In this document: positions 17,156 through 26,050 of the stretch, piece by piece
Numbering within the stretch: the stretch's first letter is position 1
Layout of the letters: each line of letters begins with the position of its first letter
Source: Pedobacter sp. ISL-64
GTDB lineage: Bacteria > Bacteroidota > Bacteroidia > Sphingobacteriales > Sphingobacteriaceae
Assembly: GCF_018613605.1 (NCBI RefSeq)
Contig: NZ_JAGGPU010000020.1
Coordinates: 62,001 to 126,000 of the forward strand
Length of the DNA: 64,000 bases
Direction of reading: 5' to 3'
Notes under the pieces: generated by a model
Seen by the model: only the letters and a program-made list of their open reading frames with translations
Told to the model about the DNA's origin: nothing
Databases searched by the model: none
Program-made: the position numbers and the translations under genes

Positions 17156-18357
17156 GATTGGCTTCCTACTAATTCTACGTTAACGGCCTTAAAAGCTGCA
17201 CTTAGTTTGCTTATGGCTGATTCAATCTGATCGAAGCTATGTGTGGCCATCAAAGAAAATCTGATCAAAGAAGAATCTGAAGGCACTGCCGGCGAAACCA
17301 CTGGATTTATAAATACACCATTTTGTTGAAGGATATTGGTAATCATAAAGGTTTTAATGTTATCGCGGATATAAACCGGAATGATCGGGCTGTTGCTGTG
17401 CCCAATATCAAAACCCGCTTCGAGCAAAAGTTTTTTTGCATATTCTGTATTGGCCCAAAGTTTATCAATCCGTTCAGGTTCCGATTCAATAATATCCAAT
17501 GCAGCAATTACACTTGCTACAGCTGACGGCGGCATGCTTGCGCTAAACATCAACGATCGGGCGCGATGCTTGATATATTCGATGGTTTCGGTACTACCAG
17601 CAATAAAACCTCCTAGTGAGGCCAGCGATTTGCTAAAAGTGCCCATAATCAGGTCTACATCCTCAGTAAGATTGAAATGTGATGCTGTGCCCGACCCATT
17701 AAAGCCAATAACACCAAGGCTGTGTGCATCGTCCATCATGATATTGGCACCAAATTCGTTGGCAATGTTTACCATTTCAGGAAGATTAACTAAATCGCCT
17801 TCCATACTGAAAATGCCGTCAGAAACGATCAGTTTGGCAGCATCTTCAGGTAACCTGCTTAATTTTCGGCGCAGATCCTGCATATCATTATGCGCATATT
17901 TAATGGTACGTGCAAAAGCCAAACGGCTTCCATCAATGATGGAGGCATGGTCATATTCATCAAGCAACAGGTAATCGTTACGATCTAATAAACAAGATAT
18001 TACACCCAGGTTTACCTGAAATCCGGTACTAAAAAGCACTGCAGACTCCTTGCCAACATATTCGGCCAGTCGGTTTTCCAATGTTAAGTGGATATCGAGC
18101 GAGCCGTTCAAAAACCTTGAACCGGCACATCCCGTACCATATTTTTCGATGGCCGCTTTTGCAGCTTCCTTTATTTTAGGATGATTGGTAAGCCCTAAAT
18201 AAGAGTTTGACCCAAACATAAGTACCTTTTTTCCGTCGATCACTACCTCGGTATCCTGAGCAGATTCTATCGACCTGAAATAAGGGTACAATCCCTTTTC
18301 CTTTATCACAGCTGCATCCTTAAAAGAGGCAATTCTATCTTGTAATTTTTTACGCAT
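17152..18357 (-). CDS. spt: Serine palmitoyltransferase (alpha-oxoamine synthase)
   Basis: PLP enzyme that condenses L-serine with an acyl-CoA to 3-ketosphinganine, the first step of sphingolipid synthesis. It has 401 residues, typical of soluble bacterial SPT. Key positions: His137 (DEYDHASI, stacks on PLP), Asp210 and His212 (MMDDAHSLG) and Lys243 in GTFSKSLASLGG, the Schiff-base lysine. The related KBL and AONS enzymes share these, but the coupled acyltransferase and reductase, and the inositol-lipid genes, make SPT the best name. It is the promoter-proximal gene of the run and overlaps the next gene by ATGA. I found no convincing promoter motif in the 540 bases upstream. Confidence 0.92.
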   Translation of the reverse strand: MRKKLQDRIASFKDAAVIKEKGLYPYFRSIESAQDTEVVIDGKKVLMFGSNSYLGLTNHPKIKEAAKAAIEKYGTGCAGSRFLNGSLDIHLTLENRLAEYVGKESAVLFSTGFQVNLGVISCLLDRNDYLLLDEYDHASIIDGSRLAFARTIKYAHNDMQDLRRKLSRLPEDAAKLIVSDGIFSMEGDLVNLPEMVNIANEFGANIMMDDAHSLGVIGFNGSGTASHFNLTEDVDLIMGTFSKSLASLGGFIAGSTETIEYIKHRARSLMFSASMPPSAVASVIAALDIIESEPERIDKLWANTEYAKKLLLEAGFDIGHSNSPIIPVYIRDNIKTFMITNILQQNGVFINPVVSPAVPSDSSLIRFSLMATHSFDQIESAISKLSAAFKAVNVELVGSQS

Positions 18358-18750
18358 ACTGAACGCTTTTGTTCTTCAGTTTTTTAAAACCCTGTTCTGA
18401 AAGTTTGGCCTGCTCTTGAATACTATTTGTTGATAACAAAATCAACCCTATAGATTAAGGTTGCATTAACCATACGATTTGATAACACAATTTTAACGCG
18501 GAATTGGAGCGAAAAAAAGGTTCAAATGTGGGATATATTGGTCAAAAAGTTGGATTGATGAAATGTGACATTCAGATGAATTGACCAATTGACATTCTGA
18601 CTTTTATTATAAAATAGTAAAACGACAAAAAACATACAAAAAAGCACAATAAATAACATAATTTACTGTTTTTAAGTCAATTAAAACTACATATTTATTA
18701 ATCAAAAGATTGAAAATTAATCAGAAATTAGTCATTTTAAAAAATTTTAC
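18358..18750. other. Divergent intergenic region between spt and the AraC gene
   Basis: An AT-rich stretch of about 390 bases with no coding frame. It must hold the promoter of the sphingolipid operon on the minus strand, but I see only near-matches to TAnnTTTG there. The nearest is TGATTTTG around 18447-18454 on the minus strand, without a good upstream element. Confidence 0.5.
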
Positions 18751-18780
18751 TTGCAAAATTGATCTCGAACATTACATTTG
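18751..18780 (+). promoter_or_regulatory. Bacteroidota-type promoter for the AraC gene
   Basis: TTG at 18751-18753, a 19-base spacer, and TACATTTG at 18773-18780 match the Bacteroidota sigma-A consensus (TTG, about 19 bases, TAnnTTTG). Transcription would start near 18787, giving a leader of about 110 bases that contains a small hairpin (CCATCC at 18815 with GGATGG ending 18832). Confidence 0.7.
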
Positions 18781-18899
18781 CGAATACAAAATACGACAGA
18801 TAAAAGGCGAAAGACCATCCATAACCGGATGGCTAAAATTGTGGTGAAAAAGAGGATTGTATCTGTTAAGAAATTATTAAAAAAACGCTGAACGATTTT

Positions 18900-19796
18900 A
18901 TGCAACCACAGTTACTTAATAAAACTTTTTCAGAAAAAAACCATGAGGAAGCGCTTTCTTTAAATGATGGATTGATGGCGAAAATCCATCATAGTAGCGA
19001 TCCGCATTATTGTAGTTCGGAGCCTTTCCGCGTATCGAGTTATGCTTTAATTCTGATCACAAAAGGAAAGATGAACCTTCGGATAAATTTTGTAGAGCAT
19101 GTATTAAATCAAAGAGATATTCTACTCATTTTTCCACATGCGGTTTATGAGATTAAGGATAATAGCGATGTTTCTTTCATCAGTATCCATTTTAACAAAA
19201 ATTATTTAAAAACAAAGGGGGTATTCTTTAATAGCGGAGAAGCTTACAGAATGTTCCAGAACGATCCTACTCATAAATTTTCATTATCAAAAGAGGAATA
19301 TACATTCATTTACTACGATATGCTTGCCCTGCACAAAAAGCTGAATGTATCTAAAGATACCCCGCAGATTAAAAACATAGTGCATAATAGCTTCCTGGAA
19401 CTGCTGTACGATCTCTTTCTGCTAAAAAACAAACAGAAAGATCCTTTGCCTTTTGTTCACGATAGCAGGACAGAACTCACCAATCGTTTTTTATCGCTGG
19501 TATCAGAAAACTTTAAAAAGGAAAAGCGTGTAATTTATTATGCCAACTGTTTACGCATTACACCAAGGCATTTATCACAGGTGGTTAAACAGGTAACCGA
19601 TAGAACGGCGGGGAAAGTTATTGATGAAATGGTGATCAGGGAAGCGAAATTACTGTTAACCAGCCATGTAATGAATATCTCTGAAGTAGCCATGGAACTG
19701 CGTTTTAGCAACTCCTCTTTTTTTGGCAAGTATTTTAAAAAACAGACGGGCATTACCCCGTCTGAATATAAATTATCGAATAATATTGCGGTATAG
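18900..19796 (+). CDS. AraC-family transcriptional regulator
   Basis: A 298-residue DNA-binding protein. The N-terminal half looks like a cupin-type ligand domain (SYALILITKGKMNLRI, RDILLIFPHAVYEIKD). The C-terminal third holds the two AraC helix-turn-helix units, including ISEVAMELRFSNSSFFGKYF and the closing KKQTGITPSEYK. It is transcribed away from serine palmitoyltransferase, so it could control the lipid operon, but AraC genes of this type often regulate distant genes as well. Its effector is unknown. The start ATG at 18900 is well separated from the promoter at 18751-18780. Confidence 0.9.
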   Translation: MQPQLLNKTFSEKNHEEALSLNDGLMAKIHHSSDPHYCSSEPFRVSSYALILITKGKMNLRINFVEHVLNQRDILLIFPHAVYEIKDNSDVSFISIHFNKNYLKTKGVFFNSGEAYRMFQNDPTHKFSLSKEEYTFIYYDMLALHKKLNVSKDTPQIKNIVHNSFLELLYDLFLLKNKQKDPLPFVHDSRTELTNRFLSLVSENFKKEKRVIYYANCLRITPRHLSQVVKQVTDRTAGKVIDEMVIREAKLLLTSHVMNISEVAMELRFSNSSFFGKYFKKQTGITPSEYKLSNNIAV

Positions 19797-20196
19797 ATCG
19801 ATAACCGTCATCGCTGAAGCTCGACGTGTAGTGATTTTAGTTGTTAGCAAAATAAGGCTGTATCATTAATATAGAATTGTCGTCCTGAGGGATAATTTAT
19901 TTCATAAAAATCAATGTTAGTGACGTATAATTGAATTTTTTTGCCATACACCACGATCTTGCCTCGGCTCGCCGCCGCCGAAGGGCTCTTTCTTTTTGGC
20001 ATCAAAAAGAAACAAAAAATGCCGGCTGAAAATTTTTCTTTTGAAGCCAGTTGTGCGGCCAAAACAGTGTAGCCCGAAAAATTTGTTAGGCCGGATTTAA
20101 GTAGAACGGGGATACCGTGCTATGGCCTAGCTGGATGGAAATGCGAAAGTAGTTAAAATGCTGATTAATAATAATTTGTAAAATAACGTCAATGGT

Positions 20197-20246
20197 AGCT
20201 TGTCGAAGGACCTGCTTAAATGTCGCGGAGGGCGTTTCGACAAGCT
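20197..20246. repeat. Extragenic palindrome (AGCTTGTCGAA type)
   Basis: AGCTTGTCGAA at 20197-20207 pairs perfectly over 11 bases with TTCGACAAGCT at 20236-20246. It is a common Bacteroidota-style extragenic palindrome. It lies in the gene-free stretch 19797-20908, which otherwise contains low-complexity and repeat sequence. Confidence 0.6.
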
Positions 20247-20311
20247 CAACGTTACAAATTCGAATGAGATTTATGAGACAACCTTAGAAATATTTAAACC
20301 TAATCTATTCT

Positions 20312-20615
20312 TTTTTTGGAAAGCAGGGATAGTGGTACTTCGGTTCCGCTAGTCCCGCCCTTTGCTTTATCCCGATAGAAGAAATCGGGGATAACGCTGC
20401 CAGTCGGGTTTATTTTACCCATAATAGCAGTACTATTCACGCTCCCTAAACCTGATCAAAGCGAGATGCCAATTTCCTTCAAATTGGCAGAAGCGGGAGC
20501 AGGACTGAACCTCCCTAAATGCTTCTGCAATTGCTTTCCAAAAAATAAGTTAATGTTATGGATGTGCAATAGTAAGTTTTTTACCTGCTATATCTTCCCA
20601 TCGATAAAAATGAAA
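20312..20615. repeat. 304-bp direct repeat, copy 1
   Basis: Matches 20665-20968 with a constant offset of 353 bases and no gaps, with roughly twenty substitutions. The first 235 bases behave like a small element: they begin TTTTTTGGAAAGCA and end TGCTTTCCAAAAAA (terminal inverted repeats), and contain the internal hairpins GGGTttattttACCC and GCCAATTT...AAATTGGC. The last 60 bases are the 3' end of a phytase gene. No transposase is inside. Confidence 0.85.
20556..20615 (-). pseudogene. 3' fragment of a beta-propeller phytase gene
   Basis: Read on the minus strand this encodes FHFYRWEDIAGKKLTIAHP and then a stop, identical in protein to the last 19 residues of the intact phytase that ends at 20909. 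One leucine codon differs synonymously by two bases (CTT here, TTG in the intact gene). The match breaks off at 20615. It is a remnant of a duplicated copy. Confidence 0.8.
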
Positions 20616-20664
20616 TAACAATAGCTGATGCATACAGAGAGAGAGATCTTTATACTTATTCTTA

Positions 20665-20968
20665 TTTTTTGGAAAGCAGGGATAGTGGTACTTCGGCTCC
20701 CTTAGTTCCGTCCTTTGCTTTATCCCGATAGAAGAAATCGGGGATAACGCTGTCGGTCGGGTTTATTTTACCCATAATAGTAGTACTATTCATGCTCCTT
20801 AAACATGACCAAAGCGGAATGCCAATTTCCTTCAAATTGGCAGAAGCGGGAGCAGGACTGAACCTCCCTAAATGCTTCTGCAATTGCTTTCCAAAAAATA
20901 AGTTAATGTTATGGATGTGCAATAGTCAATTTTTTACCTGCTATATCTTCCCATCGATAAAAATGAAA
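20665..20968. repeat. 304-bp direct repeat, copy 2
   Basis: Second copy of the repeat at 20312-20615. Its inverted-repeat element occupies 20664-20898 and lies immediately downstream of the phytase stop codon, so it may also act as the 3' end of that transcript. An 86-codon minus frame at 20662-20922 is a product of the repeat, not a convincing gene. Confidence 0.85.
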
Positions 20969-21988
20969 GGTTTTATCATCGCTCATAGCCACCAACAAAC
21001 CATGTTTAAAATCGGTGTTTAAAGGAACTGAAACCACATCAATGCCATCTGTTTGATTAGCCGAATATTTAACGGTGGTTAACAATGGGTGTGGATGAGC
21101 AGTATTGGTTTTAGCCACCCGATCGTACACTTTTAACTGCTTAGCACCCTGATCGGATACGATAATATAACCTTTATTCCCTGAAGTTTTATAAATGGCA
21201 ATCCCTTCATTGTCGACAGCAAAATCGCCCTGCCCGAACAGTGCCAGTTCTTTATTCCCTTTGGCCGGATCGGCATAATACTTGCGTACACCAACCTGCT
21301 CATCGCAATAATAAACATACCCCAGTTCGTTATCAACAGCAATGGCTTCTATTTCCTTTTTACCACTATACTGGCCAAATTTTCGAACCAAATCTGCTTT
21401 AACATTGCCTTTCCCATCATCGGTTAACAGGTATTGCCAAAGATAACCTCCGTTTTTAGGCCCCGTTTTACGACCAACAATTGCATAAGTTTTTCCATTT
21501 GGATCGGTATATATCGAAATTCCCATCAAATCGCGGTACTCCGCACCGGTTTCACCAACAAAAACAGGAATTCCACCATTATCGATTGCTTTCATATCGG
21601 GAAGAGAGAATATCCGCAGTTTATGGGTGTAACGTTCTGTTGTTACCGCAATATCTGTTTTTTTTCCAGCCAACAATAAACCATAGGCAATATCAACGTT
21701 GTTTGGGCGCTTTAAGCCTTTTACGGTTTTTGACTTAATGATTTTACCTTTCAGGTCGAAAACATATAAGCCACCACTGGTATCTTTATCAGTACCGATT
21801 ACCAAAGACTGTGCTGGATCGTTGGGATTTACCCAGATCGCTGGATCGTCGGTATCAAAATCGACAGGATCAGATACATATAAGGGTTTTATTGCTTCAC
21901 TATTTCCGCTTTGTGTACCACCATTACAAGAAATGGTTAAGCTTAAAACCACAAGGGTGGCAAGATTTAATATATTGTTACGCTTCAT
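20909..21988 (-). CDS. Beta-propeller phytase lipoprotein
   Basis: 3-phytase of the six-bladed beta-propeller class that removes phosphate from inositol hexakisphosphate with calcium. The signature VDFDTDDPAIWVNP lies near residue 45, followed by blade motifs GGLYVFDLKGK, IEAIAVDNELGYVYYCDEQVGVRKYYADP and FAVDNEGIAIY. The signal peptide ends LTISC, so it is a lipoprotein, probably at the cell surface. ATG 21988 is used; the longer frame begins with TTG and would overlap the upstream gene. The beta-helix gene stops two bases upstream, so it is the last gene of a receptor/beta-helix/phytase operon. A copy of its 3' end sits at 20556-20615. Confidence 0.93.
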   Translation of the reverse strand: MKRNNILNLATLVVLSLTISCNGGTQSGNSEAIKPLYVSDPVDFDTDDPAIWVNPNDPAQSLVIGTDKDTSGGLYVFDLKGKIIKSKTVKGLKRPNNVDIAYGLLLAGKKTDIAVTTERYTHKLRIFSLPDMKAIDNGGIPVFVGETGAEYRDLMGISIYTDPNGKTYAIVGRKTGPKNGGYLWQYLLTDDGKGNVKADLVRKFGQYSGKKEIEAIAVDNELGYVYYCDEQVGVRKYYADPAKGNKELALFGQGDFAVDNEGIAIYKTSGNKGYIIVSDQGAKQLKVYDRVAKTNTAHPHPLLTTVKYSANQTDGIDVVSVPLNTDFKHGLLVAMSDDKTFHFYRWEDIAGKKLTIAHP

Positions 21989-21989
21989 T

Positions 21990-23249
21990 TTATATTTTAG
22001 TTCCGTATGCACCAACAAATGTTGATGGTGAGGGTGAGATATAAGTTATACCATTTTTCATTATAATTCCGGCCTGGTGATGACGGGTAAAGTTAGTGAT
22101 GCCCTTACCCAAAGCTGGTGAGTTACCTTGCAGGTGAAAATCCCATGTGGTATTAAAATCGGCATTGGTAACCGCTGTGTTTAAAGGATAATTCACAAAT
22201 TTAGGGTCATTTGCTCCGGCAACATTACTAATTACATCGTTTTTACCGCCTACAATATCGCCAGTTGGCTGAAACTGGTTTACAGTGGCCTGATCGAAAC
22301 CATAATACCAGTTATTGCTGTAAGCAGAACGGTTATCTTCAGGCTTTTTTGGATCTCTTTTTACACCAAAACGGGTATTGGCAAAAAGATTATTATACAG
22401 ATCGGCACGCACAGTACTTTCCAGCCAGATTGATCCACCTTTCGCAGTTGGTCTTCTCCAGCCTGTGTTCACCATCGTATTGTTGTAAGCAATAATATAT
22501 GTTTGTGGTGTTTTATCTCCAGTGTTAGATAATTTTAAGGCATTGGTATTGGTACTATAGACCAAATTATAGGCTATATCTGCCAAACAGCCCGATTTAA
22601 AATTCATGGCTTCTCCTCCTGTTACACCCGTGGTATAAAACACATTATTGGCAAAAATGATTCTTCCACCTTCAATATAAGTACAATCTTCCTGAAAATT
22701 TCTGATGGTACTATTTTGAACCACCAATCTGCCTCTGGCATTGGCAAACCAAAGTGCAGGCAAACTTTCGCCCGCAACAGCCTTGTACAGGCCCATTTTT
22801 ACCGAAGTAGAAGCATCCGATGTTTTAGCACCGCCATATTCTAGAATTACGTGGTCAAGCACCAGCTCCTCACATGTTGGACCAGCCAAAATACCGCCCC
22901 AGAGTTTACCAAACCTGGTTAACGGCGTTTTGTAAAAATCGTTTACGGTAAATTTGATAGGGTTCTCTGTGGTGCCTAAAGCATACAGATTACCTTTTAC
23001 GATAAATTCGGGTTTTGCAACAGTATCCATTAAAACCGTTACCCCTTCTTCAATGGATAAAGATTTACCTTCGGGAATAATCACATCGCCTTTAATTACC
23101 TGGGTGCTGCCCTTCGCCCAAACACCTGAAACTTCTCCAATTGCTGAACCATCTACAGCAGTCGCATCTACATCCACATTGGCTTTTTCACATCCTGCCA
23201 AGGCTAGCACCATGAGGATCATTAATTTAAAAATCTGATTCGATTTCAT
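21990..23249 (-). CDS. Right-handed beta-helix lipoprotein
   Basis: Lipoprotein signal MKSNQIFKLMILMVLALAGC with Cys20, then about 400 residues with parallel beta-helix rungs (GDVIIPEGKSLSIEEGVTVLM, LVVQNSTIRNFQ, GGRIIFANNVFY, ADLYNNLFANTRFGV). It resembles the beta-helix lipoprotein at 3716-5038 in placement next to a TonB receptor and in the WAKGSTQVIKGDV / WTAGNVYELSGVV opening. It lies between the receptor gene (gap of 23 bases) and the phytase (one-base gap), so it probably serves the same phytate-related function at the cell surface. No catalytic motif of pectinases is seen. Confidence 0.85.
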   Translation of the reverse strand: MKSNQIFKLMILMVLALAGCEKANVDVDATAVDGSAIGEVSGVWAKGSTQVIKGDVIIPEGKSLSIEEGVTVLMDTVAKPEFIVKGNLYALGTTENPIKFTVNDFYKTPLTRFGKLWGGILAGPTCEELVLDHVILEYGGAKTSDASTSVKMGLYKAVAGESLPALWFANARGRLVVQNSTIRNFQEDCTYIEGGRIIFANNVFYTTGVTGGEAMNFKSGCLADIAYNLVYSTNTNALKLSNTGDKTPQTYIIAYNNTMVNTGWRRPTAKGGSIWLESTVRADLYNNLFANTRFGVKRDPKKPEDNRSAYSNNWYYGFDQATVNQFQPTGDIVGGKNDVISNVAGANDPKFVNYPLNTAVTNADFNTTWDFHLQGNSPALGKGITNFTRHHQAGIIMKNGITYISPSPSTFVGAYGTKI

Positions 23250-23272
23250 GTCTTTGTATCTTTAAATTCTAT

Positions 23273-26050
23273 TTAATTAAACTTATATCTGAAACCAACA
23301 AGATAGTTTTGCCCATAATAATCACTTCTGATCAAGGTGTTTCCATTTTTGACCAAATCTTCATTGATCTTGTCATTTTCTGGATTTGTACCTTTTATAA
23401 ATAATTTTGTTGGTGTATTTAAGATGTTATTGGCTTTTACAAAAACGCTAATGCCACCTTTAAAACGTTTTTCGGCAGATGCATCCATCTGGATGAAACC
23501 TTCTTGCCATAAATCGTTATTTAAAAATTGAGAAACCGTGTTAATACGAGGACCTGTATAAGCACCCGCAACCTGAACATCCCAGCCTTTTTTAGTGTCT
23601 TTAAATAACAATGATAAGTTGGCAATGTGCGCTGATTGTCCGTAAAGAGGTCGCTCCTGATCAACAGAAAGCGCCTGGATATCACCTGTTGTACTATTAA
23701 TGCTTCTTGTGGTTTTAGGCGTTACAATACGCGAATGGGTATAAGTATAATTGGCTTTTACGCCGATTTTACTGAAATACTTGATGTAATCTACCTCTGC
23801 ACCGTAATTATTGGCAGTACCAAAGTTTCCAGGTGTGTAATAAATATCCTGTCCACGAACGGCATCAGCCTGAAAGGTATATTCAATAGGGTTTTTGATC
23901 CGCTTATAAAAAGCACCCACCAACAATTGTTCTGAAGCGCCCGGAAAAAGTTCATAACGTAAATCGAAGTTATCTGCTAAGGCCCGTTGCAGGTTCACAT
24001 TACCACGCTCTACAAAATCCTCATTAACTACTTTTCCAGGTACAATTTCATAAAAACCAGGACGGTTAAGGGCCTTGTAATAAGAGGCATGTAATTGTGC
24101 TTTTGCACTTAAGAAGTATTTTGCGGTTAAACTGGGCAACAGATCAGTATAAATCTGATTTCCATTTGGAAAAGCTTCGCCCGCAGGGAAAAGCAGGTTA
24201 TAACCCTGATTGGTATGCTCTACTCTTAACCCTCCTATCACTTCTAATTTGGCTGAATTATACTTAAACATACCATAACCTGCTGCGATTTTCTCGGTGG
24301 CATCGTATGTAAGTGCATTAGCTACTGCTCCTGTAGAATTACTCACCACGAGGTTTAAATCGGTATAATTCTGAAAATTCACACCGTAAAGATCAAATGC
24401 ATTGGCTGCGCTAGGGGCAAGATTGTAGTTGTTAAAGAAACTGCTTCTTTGTTTATCGCGGTATAAACCTCCGGCCATAATATCCAGTTTATGTTCGCCA
24501 GCCAAAACCTGGTAAGTCAGATCCAGGTAGCCAGCTAAGTCCTCATCAGTATTACGTTCCCATCTACGGGTAACCGGATTAGTATTGACCAAACTGGTAC
24601 GTTTGCTTTGAAAACTCTGTTGTATTCCATTTAAACTGATGCTGGTATTTTCGGGCACATCGTTTTTGGCCGAAGAATAAACAGCCGACCATTGTACTTT
24701 AAATTTATCATCAAAGAATTTATGATCGCCATGAAGCGTAGTATTATAAATCTGTTGCTCGGTTAAGCGGCTACGGGTATCATAAACCAATTCTGCATTT
24801 CCTGCTGTTGGATTATAAACCCCATTATAAGTAGTGGTTACAGCATCTCTAACCTGCTGGTTTTTTAGGTTAACATATACATTGTATAAACTGATCTGGT
24901 GGTCTTTGTTAAAAACGTAATCAACCTTCCCATGCAAACCTGTTCGTTGCTGTTGTTCGGAAAACTCACGGTAACTTTTGCTCGTAATTTTGGCATAAGC
25001 ATCACTTCCAACAACAGCATTATTATAAAAAGTACTGTTGCTGCCACGGTAGGTATTCTGATAACTTCCCGCCAGCACCACCCCTAATTTATTATCCAAA
25101 AAGCGTTTACTTAAGGATAAGCTACCGATTAAATTAGGTGCAGGGGTTTTATATTTATAATCGAGTGTTCCCTTGCTAAAATCGTTCTGTGTAGCATTAT
25201 AGTTTTTCCCGTTTATTTCGTAAGGCGATTTATAATTAATATCTGAAGCATTGTAGCTGGTAAACTTACGGTCGAAAAACAATTGGTTATAACCTGTAGA
25301 AACATTGGCATTTACCTGCAATAAGCCTGGGGCATTTTTCATCACCATATTAATGGCACCGCCAATGGCATCGCCCTCTAAATTTGGCGTAAGCGTTTTG
25401 TACACCTCTAAACGGTCGAGTAAATCAGAAGGGAAAAGATCTAGCGGAACATAACGGTATTTATTATCCGGACTTGGGATTTTCACGCCATTTACCAAAG
25501 TATAATTGTAGCGTTTATCCATTCCTCTTAATATGGCGTATTGCCCGTCGCCGTTGCTATTGCGCTCTATAGATACACCAGAAATACGCTGCATCACATT
25601 GGCTACCGTTAAATCTGGTGAAATCTCTATCGACCTTCCTGATACGATATTCATCAGCTGTGGAGCACTTTTTTCCAGGCGCCTTGCCCCCTGATCAGTA
25701 GAACTAACGGCATTCGACTTGATGGTAATATCATCAAGGCTTTTCGAATCGCTCTCCATGTAGAACTTTAAGTGATCGTTATCCTCTTTCAGTATCACTA
25801 AGGTTTTCTCGATGGTTTTGTAAGTAATGTAGCTTACGCTAATTTTGGCAGCACCTGCTTTTACATCCTTAAACTCGAAAGTACCATCCAATCCGGTATT
25901 GGTTATGCGCCTTGGGTTCTCTAAAACCACGGTAGCACCTACAATGGCCTCTCCAGTTTGCTTATCGTAAACGTGGCCTTTCAGTTTTGTGGCATTTGCG
26001 GTGCCTGCACAAAAAAGAAGTAAAAACAGAATTTGTAATCGTTTATTCAT
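23273..26050 (-). CDS. TonB-dependent outer-membrane receptor (phytase operon)
   Basis: A 925-residue receptor. Signal peptide ending GTANA, CarboxypepD_reg domain (about 22-105: GHVYDKQTGEAIVGATVVL), plug (about 130-240: NVMQRISGVSIERN, YAILRGMDKRYNYTLVNG, GDAIGGAINMVM), then the barrel ending VGFRYKFN. It lacks the STN domain of the receptor at 105-3356. It is the first gene of an operon with a beta-helix lipoprotein and a phytase, so the likely cargo is phytate, a partly dephosphorylated inositol phosphate, or another organophosphate. That cargo is inferred from the neighbours only. Confidence 0.93.
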   Translation of the reverse strand: MNKRLQILFLLLFCAGTANATKLKGHVYDKQTGEAIVGATVVLENPRRITNTGLDGTFEFKDVKAGAAKISVSYITYKTIEKTLVILKEDNDHLKFYMESDSKSLDDITIKSNAVSSTDQGARRLEKSAPQLMNIVSGRSIEISPDLTVANVMQRISGVSIERNSNGDGQYAILRGMDKRYNYTLVNGVKIPSPDNKYRYVPLDLFPSDLLDRLEVYKTLTPNLEGDAIGGAINMVMKNAPGLLQVNANVSTGYNQLFFDRKFTSYNASDINYKSPYEINGKNYNATQNDFSKGTLDYKYKTPAPNLIGSLSLSKRFLDNKLGVVLAGSYQNTYRGSNSTFYNNAVVGSDAYAKITSKSYREFSEQQQRTGLHGKVDYVFNKDHQISLYNVYVNLKNQQVRDAVTTTYNGVYNPTAGNAELVYDTRSRLTEQQIYNTTLHGDHKFFDDKFKVQWSAVYSSAKNDVPENTSISLNGIQQSFQSKRTSLVNTNPVTRRWERNTDEDLAGYLDLTYQVLAGEHKLDIMAGGLYRDKQRSSFFNNYNLAPSAANAFDLYGVNFQNYTDLNLVVSNSTGAVANALTYDATEKIAAGYGMFKYNSAKLEVIGGLRVEHTNQGYNLLFPAGEAFPNGNQIYTDLLPSLTAKYFLSAKAQLHASYYKALNRPGFYEIVPGKVVNEDFVERGNVNLQRALADNFDLRYELFPGASEQLLVGAFYKRIKNPIEYTFQADAVRGQDIYYTPGNFGTANNYGAEVDYIKYFSKIGVKANYTYTHSRIVTPKTTRSINSTTGDIQALSVDQERPLYGQSAHIANLSLLFKDTKKGWDVQVAGAYTGPRINTVSQFLNNDLWQEGFIQMDASAEKRFKGGISVFVKANNILNTPTKLFIKGTNPENDKINEDLVKNGNTLIRSDYYGQNYLVGFRYKFN

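Noticed and set aside
17381..17974. A 197-codon open frame on the plus strand
   Set aside because: It is antisense to the highly conserved serine palmitoyltransferase gene and has no recognisable features; the reverse-strand protein explains the sequence.
20662..20922. An 86-codon minus-strand frame inside the repeat
   Set aside because: It follows from the inverted-repeat element copy 2 and overlaps the phytase stop region; copy 1 does not keep an equivalent frame.
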